Program-made: the position numbers and the translations under genes
Part shown: in pieces, positions 56,801 through 63,410 of the stretch
Layout of the letters: each line of letters begins with the position of its first letter
Position numbering within the stretch: position 1 is the first letter of the stretch
The notes under the pieces: generated by a model
Databases searched by the model: none
What the model was told of the DNA's origin: nothing
The model's input: the letters and a program-made list of their open reading frames with translations, nothing else
NCBI GenBank assembly: GCA_903813345.2
Contig: CAIIXF020000009.1
Location: 38,619,759-38,683,758, forward strand
Direction of reading: 5' to 3'
Length of the DNA: 64,000 nt
Source: Owenia fusiformis
Taxonomy: Eukaryota > Annelida > Polychaeta > Sabellida > Oweniidae

Positions 56801-59538
56801 CTTGAGACCCATCTAATTGAACAAGACAAAACTGAATTTTTTATTTTCATTTTCATTTTCAATTGAACAGGATTCTCGATTAAAAGGAAGGCTCGTTGAT
56901 TTTATTCTTAGCTTGGCCTAACCCATTTTATTCTGACATACTTTTCACCATTAAGTTAGCACAATTGTATGTATAACTCACTCAATTAATTTGATTTATG
57001 TTCATTCCAAAACGCTAGCCTGTAATGCAAATTGCGCTAGGCAGCGAACTGTGTAACTGCAATATAATTTGAAATGATGTATAATGAACTGAAAAAATCT
57101 TTTCGTGTGAAAAAATTCGACCAATTCGTGTTTTACGTATACAAAAAATATATTCAAATCGGCATGCATATATACAATCATTGTATCATATAATTTATTT
57201 TTGTATATGCCATCCGTTTCAACATGAACTGGTCTGTTTGGACGACTGGATAATTTATGAGAATAAGTTGGCTTTTGGGTGTGGATGTCGATGGTAGTTC
57301 ATTTTTATTTTCGTCTAAATAAGTGTCCGTTTCATTCTGTATCGGCACTTTTAACGACATCTAGAAAAGATAAACAACCATAATTAGCTATTGAGCTTTA
57401 ATACACTGACTCTAGTGTAATAGATATATTAACTTCCATGGATTTAGTATGGTAACTTTAAAATATGTTCATGGTATTTATTGGTTCAAAACATGACAAT
57501 ATGGAGCTCAAAACACGGTAGGGTCGGAAATGAAACACGGTAGGATCGTAAGAGAAACGCGCGTGGGTCGGATCCATTCTAAAAATTTAACCTGCAGAGT
57601 CGGATCCTCTTCTAATTTGCTTTTGACTATTTTAAAATGGGTATATACCAAGAAACATTCAATTGGCGTTATTTCATCGATCAATATATACAAAGGCTTC
57701 ATTTGATTTACATAATATACCACAATGAAGTATATTTGACATGTAAATGACGATAAGGAAGCAGAAACTAACTCTCTCCGCATGTATGTCGTCACCACAA
57801 ATAAATCCAATGTTTTTGAGCATTCAAATACTTAGACAACTTTTTTCAATTTAATATTCATATATTTATCAATTTAAATCGCGCAGTATAAATGTAAACT
57901 CAAAGAATACTCTAATAATAAAACTCACCTCCGAATTTCCTCCCTATAGAGGCGGTATGGTCGGATCTTGTGCACACAAACGGACCATATCATATGGAGC
58001 GGGATGTGGACCGTGATTTGGGTTAAGGTAAAAAAACATAAAATAATACACATAAATATGGTGGCCACCTTCGAGCAAAAGTTTCATAAAACAGTGTGCC
58101 ATGCTTATGAGTATTTACATATCAAATATGAATAAAATAGCTTTATTACTTTTTTAATATAACACACGTAAAAATTTAACCATTAAAAAATCGTAAAATA
58201 ATGTGTAAAGGCTGCCATTTTTCAAGATGGCTGCCATGTGTTTCTTAAATATCTACATTAACTAGCTTTATTAATGTCCTATGTAACTTTTTTACTTTTA
58301 AAACATTTTGCTATTACCGTTTCATATATTGTACTTAAAATCGGCACTAAAATGGCCACTATTCTTAAACGAGCGGCCATTTTGAAAGTCCTCTTTCATT
58401 CAAGAGGGGGATTAACCCCAGAGTTCAAAGATGACATACGCTTATAATGTAAACCTGTATTGAGATGACATATACCTCTGATTGGTCCAAATCGATAAAC
58501 AAAAATGGCGGATTCAAAATTTTCTAATAACGCTTCGAATAATATCATGTTGATTCCTGGCGTATTAACCAATATCATAGCTTGGTTTTTCACATCAAGA
58601 TAAAGAAATATGTAAGGAATATGTTTACATCGATTAAAACATCACGACGACGCGCTATTTTAGTATTGGTGAGAAACAACATACTGCATATCACAATAAT
58701 ACTACTTAATGTTAATAGTTTCGATTCAACTAAAATATCTTAACAATATTCCTTGTAACATTGGATTCATTTTCAAATTGCTATTTACTGGCACATTGAC
58801 TTTTAAGAAGAATCATCATTGGCAGCAAAGGTAGTACAGTGGTATATGCTCTATTATTGAACTGAAAGGGAACAATATCTAAAGCGATTGTTAAAAAATG
58901 AATGCAATTGAGCTGATGGTCTTTAATTCACATAAAGCAATTAGTGAACTGACTGTATTTCCCAAAGGGACCATCCTGGCATGTCTGTCAAAACATATTT
59001 TAATAAATAATAAGTGATTCTAAGGCTTCATTATTAATTTACTGCATCTAAATACATGAACCAATAAAATAGATTTTTACCTAATGGGGCATAATGTAAA
59101 TAACTTGTTGCATAGCCTTCGTTTGTAATAGGCAAATGCAAGGCTATGCAACAACAATGCAAGCATTCGCGAATACAAGGTTAGTGTAGTAAAAGCTTTA
59201 TATAAAGCCTTTATACAGTAATGCCTGGGTCACATTTGCTCCGATTCATCGGCCTATTCATAATTGTATTCAGTTTTGAACAGAATACTCAATCGGCTGG
59301 GGCGCCGGCCGATGATATGAGCAAATGTGACCAAGGCATAAATTGGTTGGATTTCAGATTTGATATTATGCCTATTACAATATAATAATAATTTCATGTG
59401 CCTATTATCATGTTGTTTGCACTGGTATTCCCATTTGACATGGACTCACCTGTTATGGTGAATGGATAGTAGTTCCAGGCTTTCTCTGTCACATAGAATA
59501 CATTAGGTATGACTGACCGGATCCAGCTAGGTAATCGA
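8711..59538 (-). CDS. PITPNC1: PITPNC1 (RdgB-beta) orthologue, eight visible exons, 5' part outside the window
   Basis: Class IIB phosphatidylinositol transfer protein. Known family role: a soluble START-like lipid carrier that binds phosphatidylinositol and phosphatidic acid in the cytosol. Exons in order of transcription are 59538-59450, 54049-54042, 32571-32500, 28588-28490, 26857-26798, 26405-26310, 22550-22487 and 8898-8711. All have AG/GT borders; phases agree, giving 224 complete residues plus a partial codon. Recognisable blocks are LPSW, FYVTEKAWNYYPF, FSIHIETRYQDN, REVVHVDIAYDPIP, SEKTQRGPL, PVMCSYKNVRVKCDIWLLQS, LLLGHRQAFAWIDEWHGMT and EDIREYESEMHEKTN. From memory, GHRQAFAW.DEW and REYE..MHE.TN match vertebrate PITPNC1 much better than class I PITPs or RdgB/PITPNM. 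The class I Trp-Trp membrane loop reads I-W here, as V-W does in vertebrate PITPNC1. About 66 N-terminal residues are missing and should lie beyond base 64000. Confidence 0.94.
8899..9561 (-). other. 3' part of the last PITPNC1 intron outside the satellite
   Basis: Non-repeat intron between the 43-bp array and the last acceptor. A TTAACTCATTG motif at 8926 recalls the end of the TTAA-flanked element at 4108-4820, but I found no matching right end. No exon-like frame seen. Confidence 0.5.
9562..22347. repeat. 43-bp minisatellite, ~12.8 kb, about 300 copies, with higher-order structure
   Basis: Unit is TTTGGTCCTATGCATTTAGA then GGATTGTAATAGAGTGGATGGTG. Common variants are TACACATTTAG for TATGCATTTAG, ATAGTGG/GAGCGG for GAGTGG, and GTCTGG for GTTTGG. 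The array fills about 94% of the last PITPNC1 intron. Rare shortened units carrying CATACACGTAATAGAGYGGA occur near 12881, 16522, 16725, 17057 and 17818. Such marker units show that a block near 12.8-16.6 kb recurs near 17.0-20.9 kb. No long open frame, because 43 is not a multiple of three. Confidence 0.97.
22487..22550 (-). CDS. PITPNC1: PITPNC1 exon (64 bp)
   Basis: Acceptor CTCTTGTAG, then GCA GTA CAG..., ending CATG before the donor GTAATT. Reads AVQDILLLGHRQAFAWIDEW-H plus the first base of Gly. GHRQAFAW.DEW is the signature block of the class II PITP C-terminal half. Phase enters 0 and leaves 1, matching both neighbours. Confidence 0.95.
22551..22821 (-). other. PITPNC1 intron, no feature
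   Basis: Ordinary intron between the exon and the LINE. A near-palindromic ATATCTGCA/TGCAGATAT pair (about 22773-22818) lies just before the LINE start. Confidence 0.5.
23152..24475. repeat. 162-bp tandem repeat, eight units plus a partial one
   Basis: GGTTTGGC anchors recur at 23152, 23314, 23476, 23638, 23799, 23960, 24122, 24284 and 24446, giving a period of 162 (161 twice). Each unit carries ACCTGTAGACAAGTCTTGAA, CCAAAATGGCCACCTT, TCAGTTCTTGACGTTGATA and TTTCAGATGAATCCCTC. Units are nearly identical, so the array is young or homogenised. Confidence 0.96.
24482..24540. repeat. CCGCC/CCGC simple repeat
   Basis: GC-only run of CCGCC-like motifs directly after the 162-bp array and just inside the right TIR of the cassette. 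It is the only strongly GC-rich stretch in the region; I read it as simple repeat, not a CpG promoter. Confidence 0.9.
25973..26309 (-). other. PITPNC1 intron with a 40-bp direct duplication
   Basis: GAGTATATYGTSRCRATATC recurs at 26043 and 26083 as part of a ~40-bp unit present twice. Otherwise unremarkable intron. Confidence 0.5.
26310..26405 (-). CDS. PITPNC1: PITPNC1 exon (96 bp, 32 residues)
   Basis: Acceptor TTATTTCCAG, donor GTAAGTGG, both phase 0. Reads ETSSPVMCSYKNVRVKCDIW then LLQSKVESFTHK. This is the P-(I/V)-M-C-(S/A)-YK-x-V-x-VK-x block of PITPs, which precedes the membrane-inserting tryptophan loop. Confidence 0.95.
26798..26857 (-). CDS. PITPNC1: PITPNC1 exon (60 bp, 20 residues)
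   Basis: Acceptor TTGATTTTAG, donor GTGAGT, phase 0 on both sides. Reads DPTKFQSEKTQRGPLEKGWR, matching the PITP block DP..FKS.KTGRG.L...W. The conserved Gly after KT is Gln here. Confidence 0.95.
26999..27380. repeat. 32-bp minisatellite, about 12 copies
   Basis: Unit GCTCATTGGCAATTGTAGTG followed by CTACACCCATTT, with scattered substitutions. Lies in the intron between the 99-bp and 60-bp PITPNC1 exons. Confidence 0.93.
27457..28412. mobile_element. Non-autonomous element with ATGTCACCACC inverted ends (copy 1)
   Basis: Starts ATGTCACCACCTAGTTGCTC and ends in the exact inverted copy GGTGGTGACAT. The interior is four or so degenerate ~150-bp direct repeats with AAGTCAGATTTGAACTTCTG, AACTTGTAGAAGATTTTG and TTGAAGGTCAAATCTT. 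A second copy with the same left end is at 33157-34585. No coding capacity; class unknown. Confidence 0.65.
28490..28588 (-). CDS. PITPNC1: PITPNC1 exon (99 bp, 33 residues)
   Basis: Acceptor GTATTGCAG, donor GTATGG, phase 0 on both sides. Reads CLNLPDTDLAQREVVHVDIA then YDPIPAHKYKENE. REV..-DIA-x-D-x-IP is the PITPNC1-type strand. A downstream AG (TTGCCAG) would break phase with the previous exon, so the first acceptor is preferred. Confidence 0.94.
28589..28895 (-). other. PITPNC1 intron, no feature
   Basis: AT-rich intron with no repeat or exon that I can recognise. Confidence 0.5.
28896..29672. repeat. 13-bp minisatellite, about 60 copies
   Basis: Unit CCTGTATTGCAYC/CTTGTATTGCACT. All frames of both strands contain long open stretches because the unit lacks stops, and 13 is not a multiple of three so the frames rotate; none is a gene. 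Confidence 0.96.
29673..30330 (-). other. PITPNC1 intron, no feature
   Basis: No supported gene or repeat. Confidence 0.5.
30331..30400 (+). repeat. tRNA-like head, probable SINE or tRNA pseudogene
   Basis: GGTTCAATTCC (30383-30393) is a near-perfect pol III B box, with the T-stem CAGG...CCTG around it. About 32 bases upstream, TGGTCTGTCGG (30340-30350) is a degenerate A box. The acceptor stem does not pair convincingly, so a functional tRNA is unlikely. Confidence 0.5.
30582..31092. repeat. 51-bp minisatellite, about 10 copies
   Basis: Unit GAGTAATTATACTCAATGAG, GTGAACTGCCAATATAAACA, TACAAATGTGT. The array is bracketed by the same CCAATCAACTAACTG at 30604 and about 31078. Since 51 is divisible by three, two minus frames stay open for 169 codons each; I treat these as by-products. 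Confidence 0.95.
31093..32499 (-). other. PITPNC1 intron with a small AT repeat
   Basis: At about 31754-31838 a TATATTATATACAGAATATA / TTGTACACATGA unit is repeated two to three times. Otherwise no supported feature. Confidence 0.5.
32500..32571 (-). CDS. PITPNC1: PITPNC1 exon (72 bp, 24 residues)
   Basis: Acceptor TATATTTTCCAG, donor GTAAGTTA. Reads CSFIPRFSIHIETRYQDNSG then TSEN, matching the PITPNC1 block CSF.PKFSIHIET.YEDN. In phase 0 only if the upstream 8-nt microexon is included. Confidence 0.95.
32572..33156 (-). other. PITPNC1 intron with a dispersed 38-bp match
   Basis: The segment 32750-32787 (with GACCTACCAGGTGTTTGAAA) recurs with one mismatch at 60503-60540. Otherwise no feature. 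Confidence 0.55.
33157..34585. mobile_element. ATGTCACCACC-ended element (copy 2), interrupted
   Basis: Same left end as the element at 27457 and a right end GGTGGTCACAT (one mismatch to the inverted left end). Interior of degenerate ~150-bp repeats (GAAGGTCAAATCTT, AACTTGTAGATGATTTTG). A separate hairpin element is inserted at 33406-33991. Confidence 0.65.
33406..33991. mobile_element. 586-bp fold-back MITE with 8-bp target duplication
   Basis: Flanked by GAGAAGGT at 33398-33405 and 33992-33999. Removing the element and one copy restores CTTGAGAAGGTCATTGA, the usual sequence of the surrounding repeat. The two halves are long imperfect inverted repeats: CAGCTGAGTAATAGTGACC at about 33466 mirrors the segment ending at 33930, and CCGTGCAAGTATTGGAGCGC is mirrored in the right half. 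An 8-bp duplication fits hAT-type transposition. The open frames at 33621-33881 (plus) and 33614-33910 (minus) lie within it and look incidental. Confidence 0.8.
34829..35075. mobile_element. TTAA-flanked short inverted-repeat element (239 bp)
   Basis: TTAA (34829-34832), then GGTCAGGGTGCG; at the right GCACCCTGGCC, then TTAA (35072-35075). The ends are inverted copies (GGTCAGGGTGC and GGCCAGGGTGC). The TTAA duplication suggests a piggyBac- or Kolobok-type non-autonomous element. Confidence 0.7.
35076..35528 (-). other. PITPNC1 intron, no feature
   Basis: Unique AT-rich intron between the TTAA element and the 44-bp array; nothing recognised. Confidence 0.5.
35529..45543. repeat. 44-bp minisatellite, ~10 kb, about 225-230 copies
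   Basis: Unit TCCTCTCCAATCATCACATC then AATCCCATTCCTCTGWCAYC and CRTA. Four main subtypes of the variable tail occur: GTCATCCATA, GACACCCGTA, GACAATCGTA and GTCACCCATA. Two 42-bp units (AATCATTCC lacking two bases) occur as a pair near 35541 and again near 36153, marking an internal duplication. The array is pyrimidine-rich on plus and lies in the 21.5-kb PITPNC1 intron. The open frame at 41574-41924 is incidental. Confidence 0.97.
45567..45693. repeat. 127-bp unique segment duplicated at 46600-46726
   Basis: ACTGGTATTGAGTCCCAACT through CTTTGCTTTATTTTA occurs at both places, nearly identical and exactly 1033 bp apart. Each copy borders the 91-bp array, so it appears that array and flank were duplicated together. 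Confidence 0.9.
45709..46599. repeat. 91-bp satellite, first block, about 10 copies
   Basis: Unit CAGATTCATATGAGTGGGTG, ATATTGTCTAATGACAACTT, GCCACTATTATATCAAAGGT, CATCTTTCATACAAATGATG, ACCATCTCCCT. The block is cut off by the duplicated 127-bp segment at 46600. Confidence 0.97.
46600..47023. other. Non-satellite spacer between the two 91-bp blocks
   Basis: The first 127 bases duplicate 45567-45693. The rest is unique apart from a small triplication of CCCTCCAGAATATAACCTA (about 46898-46970). Confidence 0.85.
47024..52510. repeat. 91-bp satellite, main block, about 60 copies
   Basis: Same unit as 45709-46599. Variants AGAGGGTG/GTGGGTG, CTCGCC/CTTGCC and TCTCTCAT/TCTTTCAT mix along the array. 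Marker variants (CATATAAGTGGG, CTCCGATTC) at 45801 and 46159 recur at 48417 and 48775, the same 2616-bp offset. The marker GTGGGTCATATT recurs with a spacing of about 1.91 kb (21 units). Confidence 0.97.
52511..53486 (-). other. PITPNC1 intron, no gene seen
   Basis: Includes the degenerate motif GAGATGGCCACCATTTTTCA (about 52951), akin to the dispersed 'ATGGCCACC' repeats elsewhere in the window. No exon-like frame. Confidence 0.5.
53487..53995. mobile_element. ~509-bp MITE with ~70-bp inverted ends
   Basis: Left end GGAATAGCCTGACTACAGTA and right end, inverted, GGAATAGCCTGACTATGGTA. The inverted match continues through AGATACC, TTGTCACAAATGGC and CTTCAATT for about 70 bases with a few mismatches. 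No transposase. Target duplication unclear. Its right end is 46 bases from the 8-nt PITPNC1 microexon, on the donor side. Confidence 0.8.
54042..54049 (-). CDS. PITPNC1: PITPNC1 8-nt microexon
   Basis: Minus strand reads TATGTCTTACAG, then AATATACA, then GTAAGTCC: a consensus acceptor with a pyrimidine-rich tract and a strong donor. TGCTGAC, an ideal branch site, ends about 31 bases upstream. The 89-bp exon ends ACA-G and the 72-bp exon starts TGC, so two bases plus 3n are needed between them. Adding AATATACA gives T-E-Y-T-C-S, as in vertebrate PITPNC1 (ITEYTCSF, from memory). Skipping shifts frame and meets TGA near the end of the 72-bp exon. Confidence 0.88.
54443..55086. repeat. ~640-bp palindromic fold-back element
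   Basis: GGATTGGTATCGATAT at the left end mirrors ATATCTATACCAATCC at the right. TTTCTCTTAAACCA, ATCTTTCTGAACC and GACCTCTCAATATT also have inverted counterparts in order. The arms are long and imperfect, with an AT-rich centre. It lies between the microexon and the 89-bp exon. Target duplication not clear. Confidence 0.75.
55087..55991. repeat. Degenerate dispersed repeats in intron
   Basis: Contains stretches like the ATGTCACCACC-element interior (AAGGTCACAGAAGGTCAACT at about 55420; similar at 54350-54400). From about 55663 there is a second family (AGCAAATCCCATCGAACAGA, AATGGCC, CATATCAAATATGAACAAAA) that reappears at 58016-58260 and 62405-62935. Confidence 0.55.
55992..58015. mobile_element. 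2.0-kb TIR DNA transposon, non-autonomous, 5-bp target duplication
   Basis: Ends are inverted copies of about 43 bp with three or so mismatches (CACGGTCCACATCCCGCTCC at the left; the right end at 58015 is its complement). ATTTG at 55987-55991 and 58016-58020 is the target duplication. Excision restores a dispersed repeat that continues on both sides. Interior frames (57178-57360 and 57508-57810, minus) are short with no transposase signature. A 5-bp duplication is unusual; I cannot assign the superfamily. Confidence 0.85.
58021..59104 (-). other. Intron with degenerate dispersed repeats
   Basis: To about 58400 this continues the dispersed family split by the 2-kb transposon (ATGGTGGCCACC, CAAGATGGCTGCCATG, ACGAGCGGCCATTTTG). 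After that nothing recognised; the open frame at 58396-58593 has no supported function. Confidence 0.5.
59105..59154. repeat. Perfect 15-bp-stem hairpin
   Basis: TTGTTGCATAGCCTT (59105-59119) and AAGGCTATGCAACAA (59140-59154) are perfect complements with a 20-base loop. About 300 bases from the 89-bp PITPNC1 exon, in its downstream intron. Confidence 0.8.
59222..59338. mobile_element. 117-bp MITE, TAA target duplication
   Basis: TAA at 59219-59221 and 59339-59341 flank ends TGCCTGGGTCACATTTGCTC and, inverted, TGCCTTGGTCACATTTGCTC. GATTCATCGGCC pairs with GGCCGATGATAT inside. A three-base TWA-type duplication fits PIF/Harbinger MITEs. Confidence 0.8.
59450..59538 (-). CDS. PITPNC1: PITPNC1 exon (89 bp), most upstream exon in the window
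   Basis: Acceptor TATATTTCCAG, donor GTGAGTCC. Starts with the last base of a codon (Ser expected), then RLPSWIRSVIPNVFYVTEKA and WNYYPFTIT, and ends with the first base of Glu. The AWN-x-YP-(F/Y) motif is a hallmark of the PITP fold. Earlier exons, including the inositol-binding Thr/Lys segment known from PITPs, are not found up to 64000. Confidence 0.95.
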
Positions 59539-59704
59539 CTGGAAATATATATCAGTGGGACTTAAAAACACAGGAAATCTCAACATACATTACAATACAT
59601 ACAATGAAAAATACCTCCGAGACTAGCTGGTTTCACATTTGTATTTTAGACAATGTGAGCTGGTGACTTATAGAACATTTAGTGTGTATTCCCAAATATA
59701 ACTA

Positions 59705-59833
59705 ATGCCTGGCGGGTACCGGATTTACCTGCTACTTTAAGGGCAACTCATTTAAATATGAATAGAACCTGCCACTATTCTATTCATATTTAAATGAGAT
59801 ATAAGGTAAATCTGGTAGCCGACAGGTGTTGCA
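59705..59833. mobile_element. ~129-bp palindromic MITE-like element
   Basis: Outer ends TGCCTGGCGGGTACCGGATT and the inverted GGTAAATCTGGTAGCC...TGCA pair imperfectly. The centre holds 21-bp perfect inverted arms at 59747-59767 and 59778-59798 with a 10-base loop. The left end begins TAATGCCTGG like the element at 59222, which suggests a related family. Confidence 0.65.
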
Positions 59834-59841
59834 TTCACGAA

Positions 59842-61189
59842 TACAAGCTAAAACAAGCTTCATATTGCGATTATCTTTATTCTATATGATTCAAATATTC
59901 TGTTTTATTAACTAGAATCACAATACTAGGACATTGTACTGCCATTGTTTTTGACTTGATCAAACTTTGCTGTTTACAATATTAATGATGTTTGAATACC
60001 CCTTGAACACATCAAACATCAAAAAATACCTTCAATTTATACCTCGCTTGTTCATTAAAAGCATCCTAACAGAGCAGACATATTAAGCTATCTTCATATA
60101 AATTAATTTTATCAAACTAATAACATTCCATCCTAAGACTACATGACATCAGTTGATATGAAGGGAGGATGAAACTAGTTAGGAACCAAACATAAATTCT
60201 TGACTAAATAAAAATATTAATAAATACTGATTAGGCCTAATGTAAAAATATATTTTGAGCTTGGTCTATGAGGCTATAAAAAAATATCTTGTCTCCTGTG
60301 ACTGGTGGCTCTGGTACATATTGAGACATATTTGAGAAGCTGGGATAAAAAAATTTTCTTGGAAAAAGATTGATTGATTGAGTGTAGCTAGTCAGAAGTA
60401 AGGCAAGGCAAGCATCTCACTAAAATGTTAGAGAAAAATATATTTTGACATGTTTCTTACTAAAACCATGACGATTATCATGCAGTGCCAACCAGGACTG
60501 TAAATTTGAATTTTAGACCTATCAGGTGTTTGAAAATCAAGGATTGTGAGTCTCATACTGCACCTATTTTCTTCTAACTTGTTCCATTCAAAGGAAAAAA
60601 TGCTTTTCTATCAGTGCATTGCTTCACTGCACACAATCTCTTGTTTTAGTAGCCGCTAAAAGGAGGGACTCTGTATAACAGTTGGCTACAACCCTTCAAT
60701 CCCTTTCTGATTCGACCCTTTTCATTCAATTTTCTATTTCAAAATAATATCCAAGTTCTTCATTGATTCAGAGGTACGGCCCGGTTATGCTCTGTGGGAA
60801 GACAGCAACACGCTCATTAGTGCATTCCTTGATGAGGTGGTTGCACACTTTATCTAAATTAGAAATGATTGATCACATGCCACTTGATGTCCATAATAAT
60901 CTTGTCAATATGCTTCTGCCTGAAGTCATCATTTTTATGTTTTTTAGGTATACTAGGGTTATTTTTCTCTGGAAAAATGTTATTTTTCTCTTTGCCTTTG
61001 CATACTTAGTGTACTTACCTACCTATTGATAAAACTTCCTGTTGTTTCAATTCATTTCATCATTTTCTTTCAAAGTATATTAAAGGCAGAATCAGATCTA
61101 TATGAGTGACAAAATTGCAAGCAATATGAACAATTGATCTACCAACATATTGCTTACAAGCTCCAATATAATAATAGCAGCCATATTAG
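59842..61189 (-). other. Upstream PITPNC1 intron, no exon found
   Basis: I looked on the minus strand for the preceding PITPNC1 exon (expected block ending in a Y-L-N-S-like motif) and did not find it. 60503-60540 matches 32750-32787. The open frame at 60763-61029 is unsupported. Confidence 0.5.
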
Positions 61190-62050
61190 ACTTTAGCCAA
61201 ACCCATCAACTTGAGTTATCGAAGATTATTTTTTTATGAAACATGGTTGCCATTTTGAAATTCAGCAGTCATCTTTAAAATTTCTTTAGCAGAGCTCCTA
61301 TGTCCCTAGTATAGGCATCAGCATACAAAATTTAATTTCAAATCTGTCAACTGCATGGTACTGGAGTTATCAAGGATTACATGTTTAATGAAAAAAATGG
61401 CGGAGATTTTGATAAACAGCAGCCACCTTGAAAATTTCTCCTCAAGCAGAGCTCCTTTATCTCTAGGCATCAGTATATAAAATTTGGAGTAAATCCATCC
61501 ACTGGTATTTGAGTTATGAAAGATTACACTTTTCATGGAAAAAGGCAGCCATTTTGAAATTTAGCTGATGCCTTTGAAATTTCTTCTGAAGCAGATCTCC
61601 TTCTTTCTACACATTAGCATATAAAATTGGAACCAAATCAATCCACTGGTATTTGCGTTATCAATGATTATGTTTTTTTATGAAAAATGGTGGCCATTTT
61701 GAAATTCAGCGACCATCTTAAAAATGGCAATTTCAAAATAATGTTGGCCATTCTGAAATAAAGTGGCCATCTTGCAAATGTATTCATGAGTAAAGGTCCT
61801 TTGTACCAAGGCAACAGCATACAAAATTTGAACCAAATCTATCTACTAATATTTGAGTTATCAAAGATTATATATTTTCCAAAAAATGTCCACCATTTTT
61901 AATTAAGCGGCCATTTTGAAAATTCTTTCTCGAGCAGGGGTCCTACCCCGATAAGAAATAAGCCTATAAAATTTGAATCAAATCCGACAACCAGTATTTG
62001 AGTTATTGTCCGGACAGAGGGACGAACGGATGGGCGGACGAATGGACGGA
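61190..62050. repeat. Degenerate ~150-bp tandem repeats ending in a GGAC run
   Basis: AGCAGAGCTCC-like anchors occur at about 61290, 61446, 61593, 61783 and 61934. Each unit also has AAAATTTGAA..AAATC, a TTTGAGTTATCAAAGATTA-like block and ATGGCGGCCATTTTG-like text. The last unit runs into GGACGAACGGATGGGCGGAC. The organisation (degenerate units leading into a G/C tetranucleotide run) resembles the 162-bp cassette at 23038-24560. Confidence 0.7.
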
Positions 62051-62404
62051 CAGCTTTCCTATGTTCCCCTTGAATTCGTTTGGCTGGATGAAAATTTTCT
62101 GGGGGGCAAACTCTCAGACTACCTTGCACTTTGCGCACGAACCATCCATATCCAAAAGTAGCCCCCCCTCTTGGCAAATCCTTCTGATGCCCCTGCATTC
62201 TTATAGCCAAATGATTGCATTATTGTAAAAATCTTTAGTTTTCCTCAAATAAAGTATATACTTCAGCTTTTATTTAGAAATAGACAAGGAATGATATGAG
62301 CCCAAAATATTCTAAAATTGGAATAATTTTCTCAAGATGGAGCACCAAAGTAATCACAGTACTTGCTAGATCCAATTCTGCCTTTAAATTAATTAATTTA
62401 ACTA

Positions 62405-62935
62405 AACAACAGCAACGCCAAAGCGTAGCAAATCCTATCGAACAGCCATGGCTGGCATTTTTACAAATGAAATATATAGCTCACTATAGCCAAACTGTCA
62501 TCAGAAAGTGTAATATGCTTCTAAGTAGGCAACTTACTAAACTGCACACAGGTACATGTCATTAGACAGTGTGCCATGCTTTTAGTATTCACATAACAAA
62601 TATGAATAAAATCGCTCCATCGCTCCACTAATTTTCGAGTTAAAGTAAAAAAAAACGTTAAAATAAGATGGCTGCCTTCTTCCAAAAGTGTCATTAGTCA
62701 GTGTGCCACGCTTAAAGTTTTCACATATCAAATATGAACAAAATCACTCTACCATTGCTCCACTACTTTTCAAGTTACAGCAAAAAGCGTAAAAAATCAT
62801 GAAAAGGCCGCCATTTTTCAAGAGTTTGAAAATCAGCTTTCGAGCAGAAGTTCCCATAGGGAATATGTGTACAAAGTATGAATGAAATCGGGCCAATGGT
62901 ATTTGAGTTATTGACCAAAAGTATGTCTTGTAATG
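62405..62935. repeat. Dispersed repeat related to 55663-55991
   Basis: AGCAAATCCTATCGAACAGC, CATAACAAATATGAATAAAA, CTCCACTACTTTTCAAGTTA and AAGATGGCTGCC recur from the segment around 55663-56000 and 58016-58260, in the same order, with substitutions. Confidence 0.6.
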
Positions 62936-62994
62936 TCTTGTATGTAGGTAGATAATAATTGGTTTTATTTATTTGTCATATCCAGTATTTAATT

Positions 62995-63125
62995 TATTAT
63001 AGGTTTTAACCCATATAAATATTAAAGTCATATTTGGTAAGTTTAAAATCCAGTATTATCTTAATTATGGGAAATACCCATATTAATATTTAAGTCATGA
63101 ATGGTAAAATAAAAACCCACATTAT
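62995..63125. repeat. ~65-bp unit present twice, diverged
   Basis: Two consecutive copies of a segment with TTATGGGAAATACCCATATT / TTATAGGTTTTAACCCATAT followed by AATATTAAAGTCATRWWTGG and AAAAYCCA. Confidence 0.6.
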
Positions 63126-63252
63126 ATATAAAAGCAGGTTCCTCAGGCTTGTGACTGTGCATAGGTGGGTTTAATGTTTTAGTCCATGGAAACACTCCCC
63201 TTCCCTGCATGGATAATAAATAAGACATAACTGGGTTCCTGAACTATATTAA

Positions 63253-63402
63253 CGGACAGACGGACGGATGGAAAGGACGGACGGACAGACGGAAAGGACC
63301 GACGGACGGACAGAAAGGACGGACTGATGGAAAGGATGGACGGACGGAAAGGATGGACAGACGGACGGAAAGGACGGATGGACGGACGGACGGACTGACA
63401 GC
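63253..63402. repeat. GGAC/GGAAAGGAC simple repeat
   Basis: About 150 bp of ACGGACGGACAGACGG with interspersed GGAAAGG. The minus-strand open frame over it (Ser/Val/Arg/Pro periodic) is a by-product. Confidence 0.92.
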
Positions 63403-63410
63403 CTGACAGG

